A DNA stretch of 5,135 nucleotides from assembly GCA_947466165.1 (NCBI GenBank), contig CANIDW010000145.1, forward strand, positions 1 to 5,135, in the 5' to 3' direction. Both the position numbers and the translations under genes were made by a program. This DNA is from Comamonadaceae bacterium. Its GTDB lineage: Bacteria > Pseudomonadota > Gammaproteobacteria > Burkholderiales > Burkholderiaceae_C. A model generated the notes under the pieces. It had not been told where the DNA came from. It worked only from the letters and a program-made list of their open reading frames with translations, and did not search any database. The first letter of the stretch is position 1, and each line of letters starts with the position of its first letter. Positions 1-5,135 of the stretch are shown here, one piece after another.

Positions 1-592
1 CATGAGCTGGGCCCCAATGATGGAGGGCGCGGTGCAGATTAACAGCCGCGGCCTGCGCTTTCACAACGAGACCCTGGGCTACTCGGAAGCGGCTGTCCAT
101 GTGCTGGACCAGCCCGGCGGCATCGCCTTCAATGTCTTTGACGCGCCCTTGCTGACCATGGCCCGCACCTTCCCTGATTTTGTCGAGGCCGAAGCTGCAG
201 GCGCCCTGAAGGTGGCCGATGACATACCGGCGCTGGCTGCCCTGATCGGCTGCGACGCAGACACCCTGGCCAAGACACTGGCGGCTGTGGCACCGGGCGC
301 GCCGGATGCCTTGGGCCGCAGCTTCAAGCGGGCCTTGAGCGCGCCTTACTACGCCGTCAAAGTCACCGGCACTTTGTTTCACACGCAAGGCGGACTGGAC
401 ATTGACGCCCACTGCCGCGTGCTGCGCGCCGACGGTACGCCCCTGCCCAATTTGCTGGCCGCCGGTGGCGCGGCCCGTGGCGTTTCGGGCAATGCGGTCT
501 GGGGTTACCTGTCCGGCAACGGCTTGCTCAGCGCTGTGGGCGGCGGCTGGGTGGCGGCCGGCACGGCGGCTGCACAACTTGCAACTGCTTGA
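1..592 (+). CDS. FAD-dependent oxidoreductase, fumarate reductase/succinate dehydrogenase flavoprotein-like, 3' part (5' end outside window)
   Basis: This is the C-terminal part of a flavoprotein of the FAD_binding_2 family, which includes fumarate reductase, 3-ketosteroid dehydrogenase and tricarballylate dehydrogenase (TcuA). About 196 residues are visible. Family members usually have 450-570, so the N-terminal Rossmann FAD-binding half lies upstream, and the ATG at position 2 is an internal Met rather than the true start. Three features support the call. INSRGLRFHNE (residues 13-23 of the visible part) matches the family pattern of an Arg-Phe-x-Asn-Glu stretch. HTQGGL (127-132) matches the substrate-side His-Thr-x-Gly-Gly segment. 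The segment PNLLAAGGAARGVSGN (149-164), followed by a Gly-rich tail, is the usual C-terminal FAD-contacting region. The reaction is probably oxidation or reduction of a C-C bond next to a carboxylate or ketone, but the substrate cannot be read from this fragment. It lies 44 nt upstream of a lyase on the same strand, suggesting one catabolic operon. Confidence 0.85.
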   Translation, partial: MSWAPMMEGAVQINSRGLRFHNETLGYSEAAVHVLDQPGGIAFNVFDAPLLTMARTFPDFVEAEAAGALKVADDIPALAALIGCDADTLAKTLAAVAPGAPDALGRSFKRALSAPYYAVKVTGTLFHTQGGLDIDAHCRVLRADGTPLPNLLAAGGAARGVSGNAVWGYLSGNGLLSAVGGGWVAAGTAAAQLATA

Positions 593-636
593 GTCCTGCC
601 GCTGATTTTTTACATCATTTTTGCAATCGAGACACC

Positions 637-1494
637 ATGGCCATCACACTGAAACAACGTCTGCAGCAGCCCCAGGTTTTGCTGGCCCCCGGTGTCTACG
701 ACCCGCTGACCGCCTTGATCGCCGAGCAGTCCGGTTTTGAAGCGCTTTACCTTTCGGGTGCGTCGATTGCCTACACGCGCTTGGGCCGCTCTGACATTGG
801 CCTGACCACCGCCACCGAAGTGGCTGACTGCCTGGCCCGCATCTCCGAGCGCGTGAGCATTCCGGTCATCGTCGACGCCGACACCGGCTTTGGCAACGCG
901 CTCAACACCATGCGCACCGTGCGCGCTTTCGAGCAGGCAGGCGCTGCCATGCTGCAAATTGAAGACCAGACCTTTCCCAAACGCTGCGGCCACCTGGACG
1001 GTAAAACCGTGGTACCCACCGCAGAGATGTGCGGCAAGTTGCGCGCCGCACTCGACGCCCGCAAATCCTCAGAGACCTTGATTCTGGCGCGCACCGACGC
1101 ACTGGCCGTTGAGGGTTTTGAAGCCGCTATGGAGCGTGCCGAGGCTTACCTCGCCTGCGGCGTGGATGCGCTTTTTATTGAAGCTTTGCGTACGCCCGAG
1201 CAGATGGCCCAGGCCTGCGAACGATTTGCCGGGCGCATTCCTTTGCTGGCGAACATGGTTGAAGGCGGCAAGACGCCGGTACAAAGCGCTACGGTGTTAG
1301 GCGACAAGGGTTTTAGGATTGTTATTTTTCCGGGTGGCACAGCCAGGGCCGTGGCTTTCACCCTGCAAAAATACTACGCCAGCCTGCATGCCCACCAGAC
1401 CACCGCGCCCATGCAGGACCAGATGTTGAATTTTGACGAGCTCAACGCGGTGATCGGCACGCCCGAGTTGATGGCGCTGGGTCAGCGTTACTGA
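637..1494 (+). CDS. Isocitrate lyase/PEP mutase superfamily lyase (2-methylisocitrate / 2,3-dimethylmalate lyase-like)
   Basis: This is a 285-residue cytoplasmic TIM-barrel enzyme of the isocitrate lyase / phosphoenolpyruvate mutase superfamily, full length for the PrpB-like branch. Visible motifs are YLSGAS (residues 38-43, substrate-phosphate or carboxylate loop), DADTGFGN (80-87, Mg2+-binding acidic loop), IED (108-110), the lyase signature KRCGHL (115-120) with the presumed catalytic Cys117, ARTDA (151-155) and Glu182. The Cys in KRCGH is typical of C-C bond lyases and argues against a pure phosphonomutase, although such proteins are often labelled carboxyvinyl-carboxyphosphonate phosphorylmutase. 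The likely reaction is cleavage of a substituted malate or isocitrate into pyruvate or glyoxylate plus another acid; the exact substrate is unknown. The ATG at 637 is chosen because homology starts there and a weak GAGA (629-632) precedes it. The frame is open back to a TTG at 589 that overlaps the upstream stop, but those 16 residues do not look conserved. Confidence 0.88.
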   Translation: MAITLKQRLQQPQVLLAPGVYDPLTALIAEQSGFEALYLSGASIAYTRLGRSDIGLTTATEVADCLARISERVSIPVIVDADTGFGNALNTMRTVRAFEQAGAAMLQIEDQTFPKRCGHLDGKTVVPTAEMCGKLRAALDARKSSETLILARTDALAVEGFEAAMERAEAYLACGVDALFIEALRTPEQMAQACERFAGRIPLLANMVEGGKTPVQSATVLGDKGFRIVIFPGGTARAVAFTLQKYYASLHAHQTTAPMQDQMLNFDELNAVIGTPELMALGQRY

Positions 1495-1535
1495 GCCAGC
1501 GCTACAGCGCCCAGGGGGTGTCGCCCACGGCTGGT

Positions 1536-1937
1536 TTACTTTTCAATCGCCAGCAGCTCGACCTCGAAGGTCAGTGTGGCGTTGGGTGGCACCACGCCGC
1601 CGGCGCCGCGATCACCATAAGCCGTGGCCGGCGGGCAGGTCAGGGTGGCCTTGCCACCGACCTTGATTTTTTGCATGCCTTCAGTCCAGCAAGGCACCAC
1701 GCGGCTGAGCGGGAAGGTGGCGGGCTGGCCGCGCTTGTAAGAGCTGTCGAACTCTGTGCCGTTGGCCAGCGTGCCGCGGTAATGCACCTTGACGGCATCC
1801 GAGGCCTTGGGGTTGGCGCCCGTGCCGTCGACCGTGTGCGTCACCTTGACGCCCGAAGGGAGAGTTTCAGCGGGGGCGGCGGCCAGCAAGGCGGTGCTCA
1901 GTAGGCTCAGGGCAAAGAAAGCGAGGGTGGATTTCAT
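1536..1937 (-). CDS. Secreted FKBP-type peptidyl-prolyl cis-trans isomerase
   Basis: A 133-residue single-domain FKBP that catalyses cis-trans isomerisation of Xaa-Pro bonds, probably assisting folding in the periplasm. Residues 1-23 form a signal peptide: Lys2, a hydrophobic stretch from about 5 to 20, and an Ala-Pro-Ala end that fits signal peptidase I. No lipobox Cys is seen at the cleavage site. The FKBP fold is clear from VHYRGTLANGTEFDSS (51-66), the pocket Trp84 in PCWTEG (82-87), KVGGKATLT (92-100), the AYGDRGAGG loop (106-114) and the terminal strand NATLTFEVELL (119-129). Cys83 replaces the Gly usually found before the pocket Trp, and Cys101 is the only other Cys in the mature protein. 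The ATG at 1937 is chosen because the signal peptide begins there; the frame stays open to a GTG at 1985. No good Shine-Dalgarno is visible. The gene converges on the lyase gene with 41 nt between the stops. Confidence 0.92.
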   Translation of the reverse strand: MKSTLAFFALSLLSTALLAAAPAETLPSGVKVTHTVDGTGANPKASDAVKVHYRGTLANGTEFDSSYKRGQPATFPLSRVVPCWTEGMQKIKVGGKATLTCPPATAYGDRGAGGVVPPNATLTFEVELLAIEK

Positions 1938-2066
1938 GGAATGAGGATAGTTTGGTAAAGCCGTTATTTTCCATGAGATTGCCACACGATAATGTTCACT
2001 GTCATAGAACAGTCGGCGATTGACCGAGTGCAGCCCTGGCGACCTGAGAAAACAAGCTCAATTCCA
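1938..2066. promoter_or_regulatory. Divergent intergenic region between FKBP and DUF262 genes, probable promoters
   Basis: The FKBP gene and the DUF262 gene point away from each other, so both promoters should lie here or just inside. On the + strand a GATAAT at 1988-1993 is one mismatch from the sigma-70 -10 consensus, but no good -35 sits 16-18 nt before it. A TTGCCA at 1979-1984 resembles a -35 box but has only poor -10 partners. The region is AT-richer than the surrounding genes. If GATAAT is used, transcription would start near 2000, after the first possible ATG (1992), which favours the ATG at 2067 for the DUF262 gene. The evidence is weak and no operator is recognisable. Confidence 0.3.
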
Positions 2067-3731
2067 ATGAAAAATCTCAAACAAACCATCCGAAAAATCG
2101 TTGGCTACCTGAATAACTCCGACGAGGACGGCGGTTTCTGGCTTCCGAACATCCAGCGGCCCTTCGTTTGGGATGAGGAGCAGATTTGCCGTCTGTTTGA
2201 CTCCATCTTGCGTGAATACCCCATCAGCACCTTGCTGATCTGGAAGACCGACAGCCGCATTCGCCGGCGCAAGTTCATTGACAACTGGGCCGTTAACTTG
2301 AAGATCAGCCCTTATTTTGTGCCCGAAGACACCAAGAAAAAATGCCTGGTGCTTGACGGTCAGCAGCGTTTGCAAAGCCTGTACATAGGGCTGTGCGGCA
2401 GTTTTGATGGCAAAGAGCTGCACTTCAACATCAGCAGCGGGTCGGCCAGTCTGCCGGACGACATCCGTTACCACTTCGAGTTCATGCCGGCCGGCAAAGC
2501 AGCTTATCCCTGGGTCAAGTTCAAGGACCTGGTGTTCTCAAACCGTAAAAAGAGGGACCAGATGCAAAGCCTGGAGGCCAGTGCCCAACGCGAGCTGAGC
2601 CTGGATGAAAAAAACCGGCTTGAAGACAATCTGGACCTGGTTGACCGGACCTTCAAGATGGAAGAAGTCATCACCTACCAGGAGCTGGACAGTATTGACA
2701 ACCCTTTGGTCTACACCGACGAAGACGTGGTCGAGATTTTCATCCGTGCCAATTCCGGTGGCACCAAACTTGAAAAATCAGATTTACTTTTTTCCCTGTT
2801 GAATGCTACCTGGGACGTCGCAGACAACCGCATGGAAGAATTGCTGGACGACTTGAACCGCCACGGCTTTGACTTCGACCGCGATTTTGTGCTCAAGACC
2901 TGCCTCGTTCTGCTGGGCCAGGGCGCACGCTATGAAGTCTCCAAATTCCGCAAAGATGGTGTGCGTCAGTCGATTGAGCAGCAATGGGGCACATTGTCTA
3001 ATGCCATTCGCGATGTAGCTGATTTCGTGCGCAGCAAAACCTACATTCAAGGCGACAGTGCCCTGCCGTCTTACCTCGCGCTGATTCCCCTGATCTACGT
3101 CCGGCACCATTACCCCAAGGCTTGGGCCGAAGCCCAGAATGTGGAGAACTTCCTGATCCGATCGCTGTTGGCGGGAGCTTTCAGCGGCCAGTCAGACCGC
3201 TTGCTGGACTCACTGGTACGGCGCTTCAAAGAACTCGAGCGATTCGATGCCGATGAAGCCTTTGACGTGATCCGCTCGCAAAACCGTAGTCTGGAAATCA
3301 CCCGGGACCGGTTTTTTCACATGGGCTACGGCTCCAAGACCATTCACCTGCTGTTCAATCTCTGGTACCCGGCTTTCAGTCATCACCCGGCTTACGACAA
3401 CAACCTGCCGCAAGTCGACCATGTATTTCCGCAAAGTCGCCTGAAGGCAACCCGTGTCGTCAGTGAAGAAACCGGTCGATCTGCGGCAGCCTACGGCAGT
3501 GACATCATCAACCAGTTGGCCAACTGCATGCTGCTCACGCGCGCAGAAAACGGTGCCGGCGGCAAGGGTGACACGCCACCGGATGTCTGGTTTGCCGGCA
3601 AGTCAGCCGAGTACTTTGAAATGCACCTGATTCCGCAGGACCCCGCGCTGTGGCAGATGGACCGCTACCCTGACTTCATTGAAGCGCGCAAGCAGCTGAT
3701 TGCAGAAAAATTTTCCTGGTTGCTGCTCTGA
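2067..3731 (+). CDS. DUF262 (GmrSD N-terminal type) and C-terminal HNH/DUF1524-like nuclease; putative single-chain type IV restriction enzyme
   Basis: A 554-residue protein with the two-part layout of GmrSD-like modification-dependent restriction enzymes. The N-terminal DUF262 (ParB-like NTPase) half shows NIQRPFVW (residues 28-35), DSILREYPISTLLIW (45-59), the nucleotide-site motif LDGQQRL (96-102) and FIRANSGGTKL (225-235). After a mainly helical middle region, the C-terminal half shows VDHVFPQS (450-457, putative catalytic His452), then INQLANCMLL (480-489) and Asn495, matching the His-Asn pattern of HNH nucleases in DUF1524. Known relatives include GmrSD, which cuts glucosylated hydroxymethylcytosine DNA, and SspE, which senses phosphorothioate DNA. 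Their presence suggests phage defence, but the target here is unknown and no modification or Ssp genes are in view. The start is uncertain. An in-frame ATG at 1992 would add 25 residues with no recognisable motif, and neither start has a good Shine-Dalgarno. GC is about 54% in sampled lines against about 65% in neighbours, consistent with horizontal acquisition. Confidence 0.85.
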   Translation: MKNLKQTIRKIVGYLNNSDEDGGFWLPNIQRPFVWDEEQICRLFDSILREYPISTLLIWKTDSRIRRRKFIDNWAVNLKISPYFVPEDTKKKCLVLDGQQRLQSLYIGLCGSFDGKELHFNISSGSASLPDDIRYHFEFMPAGKAAYPWVKFKDLVFSNRKKRDQMQSLEASAQRELSLDEKNRLEDNLDLVDRTFKMEEVITYQELDSIDNPLVYTDEDVVEIFIRANSGGTKLEKSDLLFSLLNATWDVADNRMEELLDDLNRHGFDFDRDFVLKTCLVLLGQGARYEVSKFRKDGVRQSIEQQWGTLSNAIRDVADFVRSKTYIQGDSALPSYLALIPLIYVRHHYPKAWAEAQNVENFLIRSLLAGAFSGQSDRLLDSLVRRFKELERFDADEAFDVIRSQNRSLEITRDRFFHMGYGSKTIHLLFNLWYPAFSHHPAYDNNLPQVDHVFPQSRLKATRVVSEETGRSAAAYGSDIINQLANCMLLTRAENGAGGKGDTPPDVWFAGKSAEYFEMHLIPQDPALWQMDRYPDFIEARKQLIAEKFSWLLL

Positions 3732-3747
3732 TCAGTTCGCGCAAACT

Positions 3748-4110
3748 TCAGCTGGAGAATGCGGCGTAAGCGCTGTCGTCCATCAGTCCGTCGAGCTGCG
3801 CAGCGTTGCTCAGCCTGACCTTGAAGAACCAGCCCGCGCCTTGCGGGTCGGTGTTGGCCAGTGAGGGGTCCTCGCGCAGGGCTTCGTTGACTTCAGTCAC
3901 TTCTCCGCTGACCGGCATGTAGACGTCGGCGGCGGCTTTGACGGATTCGACCACGCCGGCGGTTTCTTTTTGGGTAATGGCCTTGCCGATGGCCGGCAGA
4001 TCCACAAAGACGATATCGCCCAGTGCTTCTTGCGCGTGGACGGTGATGCCGATGCGGGCATGCTCACCGTCAACCTCGACCCAGACATGGTCTTCGGTGT
4101 ACTTGGTCAT
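3748..4110 (-). CDS. gcvH: Glycine cleavage system H protein (lipoyl carrier)
   Basis: A 120-residue protein, close to the usual 125-130 of the family. GcvH carries the aminomethyl group on a lipoyl arm between the P (decarboxylase), T (aminomethyltransferase) and L (dihydrolipoamide dehydrogenase) proteins during glycine breakdown in the cytoplasm. The lipoylation site is clear: VVESVKAAADVYMPVSGEV (residues 53-71) with lipoyl Lys58. The N-terminal YTEDHVWV (4-11) and GDIVFVDLP (31-39) are classical, and the C-terminal GWFFKVRL (93-100) completes the fold. The ATG at 4110 is supported by a GGAAAG Shine-Dalgarno at 4117-4122, 6 nt upstream. The usual partners gcvT and gcvP are not adjacent: upstream on the same strand is a TRAP permease 108 nt away, and downstream is the convergent DUF262 gene, whose stop is 16 nt from this stop. 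It may be transcribed alone or by read-through from the TRAP gene. No glycine riboswitch is recognisable upstream. Confidence 0.96.
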   Translation of the reverse strand: MTKYTEDHVWVEVDGEHARIGITVHAQEALGDIVFVDLPAIGKAITQKETAGVVESVKAAADVYMPVSGEVTEVNEALREDPSLANTDPQGAGWFFKVRLSNAAQLDGLMDDSAYAAFSS

Positions 4111-4116
4111 GGGGTT

Positions 4117-4122
4117 CTTTCC
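4117..4122 (-). promoter_or_regulatory. Shine-Dalgarno of gcvH
   Basis: On the - strand this reads GGAAAG and ends 6 nt before the ATG at 4110. It is the clearest ribosome binding site in the window and fixes the start of the H protein. Confidence 0.65.
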
Positions 4123-4160
4123 GTCAAAAAAGCAGGTTATTCGCTAGCGCGATATGCAAG

Positions 4161-4190
4161 CGGGGGCTGGCATTTTGTTGCGAGCCCCCG
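4161..4190. terminator. Inverted repeat, possible transcription terminator or leader hairpin between dctM-type gene and gcvH
   Basis: Perfect 8-bp arms, CGGGGGCT at 4161-4168 and AGCCCCCG at 4183-4190, enclose a 14-nt loop. The stem is very GC-rich and lies 29 nt past the TRAP permease stop on the - strand, a natural place for a terminator. However, no T-tract follows the stem on either strand, so it is not a canonical intrinsic terminator. It could instead protect the 3' end of the permease mRNA or lie in the gcvH leader. Confidence 0.4.
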
Positions 4191-4197
4191 AAATTGT

Positions 4198-4209
4198 AGC
4201 CAGCTGGCT
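4198..4209. repeat. 12-bp perfect palindrome
   Basis: AGCCAGCTGGCT is its own reverse complement and lies 9 nt beyond the TRAP permease stop codon. It might be part of the transcript end of the permease operon or a protein-binding site. Nothing in the sequence decides between these, and chance is possible. Confidence 0.35.
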
Positions 4210-4218
4210 TAGGCCTTT

Positions 4219-5135
4219 TTATTTGGCGTAGACCAGATCGCGCAGCGTCAGTGACAGCGCCGGCACGTAAGTGATCACCATCAAACAGCCCAGGATCACC
4301 AGCACAAAGGGAAGCAGGTGCGGGATGATGCGGTCCAGTGAGATTTTGGCCACCGTGCAGGCTGCGAACAGGTTCACACCAAAGGGCGGCGTGATCATGC
4401 CCAAAGCCAGGTTGACCACCATGATCATGCCGAAGTGCACAGGGTCAATGCCGAAGTGCATGGCCACCGGCGCCAGAATCGGCGCCAGCACGATGATGGC
4501 GGCACTGGTTTCGATGAACATGCCGATGACGAACAGTGCGGCATTGACACCGAGCAGGAACAGCATGGGTGACTGCAGCACGGCCTCGAGCCAGCGGCCG
4601 ATGGCGTCCGGCACGCCGGCACGCGTGATCAAAAAGGCAAACAGACCCGCGTTGGCAATGATGAACATGATCACCGCGCTGGAAATCACCGATTTGCGCA
4701 GCACCACCATCAAACTGGCGATGTTGATTTCGCGGTAGATCAGCATGCCGACCACCAGCGCGTAAAACACCGCCACGGCGGCGGCTTCGGTAGGCGTGAA
4801 GATGCCGCCGTAAATGCCGCCCAGAATGATGACGGGCATCATCAGCGCCAAGCCGGCTTGCCAGGTGGCACGACCAAAGCTCAAGCGGCCGTCACCGTCG
4901 TTTTTGCCCCAGCCCTTGAACTTGCAATAAGCCCAAACAAAAGCCATCAGCGACAGACCGATGAAGATACCCGGTCCAAAGCCGGCGATGAACAACTCGC
5001 CAATCGAAACCTCGGCGCTCACGCCATACAAAATCATCGGAATGGAGGGTGGAATGATCACGCCGAGTTCGGCGCTGGTCGCTTGCAGGGCCGCCGCGTA
5101 GCTGGTCGGGTAACCGTGTTTGATGAGTGCCGGAA
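4219..5135 (-). CDS. TRAP transporter large permease subunit, DctM family, 3' part (5' end outside window)
   Basis: The reading frame is open to the window edge and 304 residues are visible. DctM proteins usually have about 425-430, so roughly the first 120 residues lie beyond 5135. The GTG near 5061 is internal, because conserved DctM sequence continues upstream of it (HGYPTSYAAALQATSAELG, about 5062-5118). This subunit is the membrane channel of a tripartite ATP-independent periplasmic transporter, which imports organic acids with a sodium gradient together with a small permease (DctQ) and a binding protein (DctP). Family marks are the IIPPSIPMILYG segment, its second-repeat counterpart GMITPPFGVNLF near the C-terminal third, and many hydrophobic segments. 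The short soluble stretch KFKGWGKNDGDGRLSF lies between membrane segments. The substrate cannot be told from this subunit. dctP and dctQ would be expected upstream, outside the window. The gene ends 108 nt before gcvH. Confidence 0.93.
   Translation of the reverse strand, partial: PALIKHGYPTSYAAALQATSAELGVIIPPSIPMILYGVSAEVSIGELFIAGFGPGIFIGLSLMAFVWAYCKFKGWGKNDGDGRLSFGRATWQAGLALMMPVIILGGIYGGIFTPTEAAAVAVFYALVVGMLIYREINIASLMVVLRKSVISSAVIMFIIANAGLFAFLITRAGVPDAIGRWLEAVLQSPMLFLLGVNAALFVIGMFIETSAAIIVLAPILAPVAMHFGIDPVHFGMIMVVNLALGMITPPFGVNLFAACTVAKISLDRIIPHLLPFVLVILGCLMVITYVPALSLTLRDLVYAK

Noticed and set aside
610..993. 127-codon open frame on the - strand opposite the lyase gene
   Set aside because: It is Gly/Ala/Val-rich, opposite a conserved enzyme in GC-rich DNA, where long shadow frames are expected.
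1495..1535. Possible bidirectional terminator between the lyase and FKBP genes
   Set aside because: Only short pairings are present (CCAGC/GCTGG, GCGC/GCGC) with no T-tract on either strand, so a terminator cannot be supported.
1518..1904. 128-codon open frame on the + strand across the FKBP gene
   Set aside because: The opposite strand encodes an unmistakable FKBP domain with signal peptide; this frame has low-complexity Gly/Ala/Arg composition.
2058..2474. 138-codon open frame on the - strand opposite the DUF262 gene
   Set aside because: It lies antisense to conserved DUF262 motifs and has no recognisable domain or ribosome binding site.
1938..3747. Insertion sequence or integrase-borne island carrying the DUF262 gene
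   Set aside because: No transposase, integrase, terminal inverted repeats or obvious flanking direct repeats were found near the gene ends.
4111..4218. Glycine riboswitch upstream of gcvH
   Set aside because: The spacer is 108 nt and consists mostly of simple palindromes; I see no tandem or single glycine aptamer core.
4271..4738. 155-codon open frame on the + strand inside the TRAP permease
   Set aside because: It is fully antisense to a well-conserved DctM sequence, has a Met/Thr/Ala-rich composition typical of a shadow frame, and shows no motif.

Overview
The window looks like chromosomal DNA of a GC-rich betaproteobacterium, most likely from the Burkholderiales and perhaps Comamonadaceae (Rhodoferax/Polaromonas-like). 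The basis is the protein style, the codon use and a GC content near 65% in the housekeeping genes. No database search was possible, so the placement is an inference.

Layout, left to right. (1) On the + strand, the 3' end of a FAD-dependent oxidoreductase of the fumarate reductase / ketosteroid dehydrogenase type (ends at 592) is followed after 44 nt by an isocitrate lyase / PEP mutase superfamily lyase (637-1494). This pair resembles the end of a catabolic operon for an organic acid. (2) On the - strand, a small secreted FKBP-type peptidyl-prolyl isomerase (1536-1937) converges on the lyase. (3) Divergent from it, on the + strand, is a large DUF262 protein with a C-terminal HNH (DUF1524-like) nuclease domain (2067-3731). 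It has the architecture of a single-chain GmrSD-like type IV restriction enzyme. It is visibly less GC-rich than its neighbours. (4) On the - strand, gcvH (glycine cleavage H protein, 3748-4110) ends 16 nt from the restriction gene. It lies downstream of the 3' part of a TRAP transporter large permease, dctM-type (4219 to beyond 5135). The 108-nt gap between the two holds several inverted repeats.

How the genes relate. The oxidoreductase and lyase are probably co-transcribed and act on the same carboxylate pathway. The TRAP permease could import a related acid, but it is on the other strand and separated by unrelated genes, so a link is only a guess. gcvH, FKBP and the DUF262 gene are each single-gene units here. 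The most notable accessory element is the DUF262-HNH gene, a likely one-gene anti-phage defence unit among housekeeping genes. I found no mobile-element genes, tRNA, rRNA or CRISPR array. There is no gene-free stretch longer than about 130 bases.
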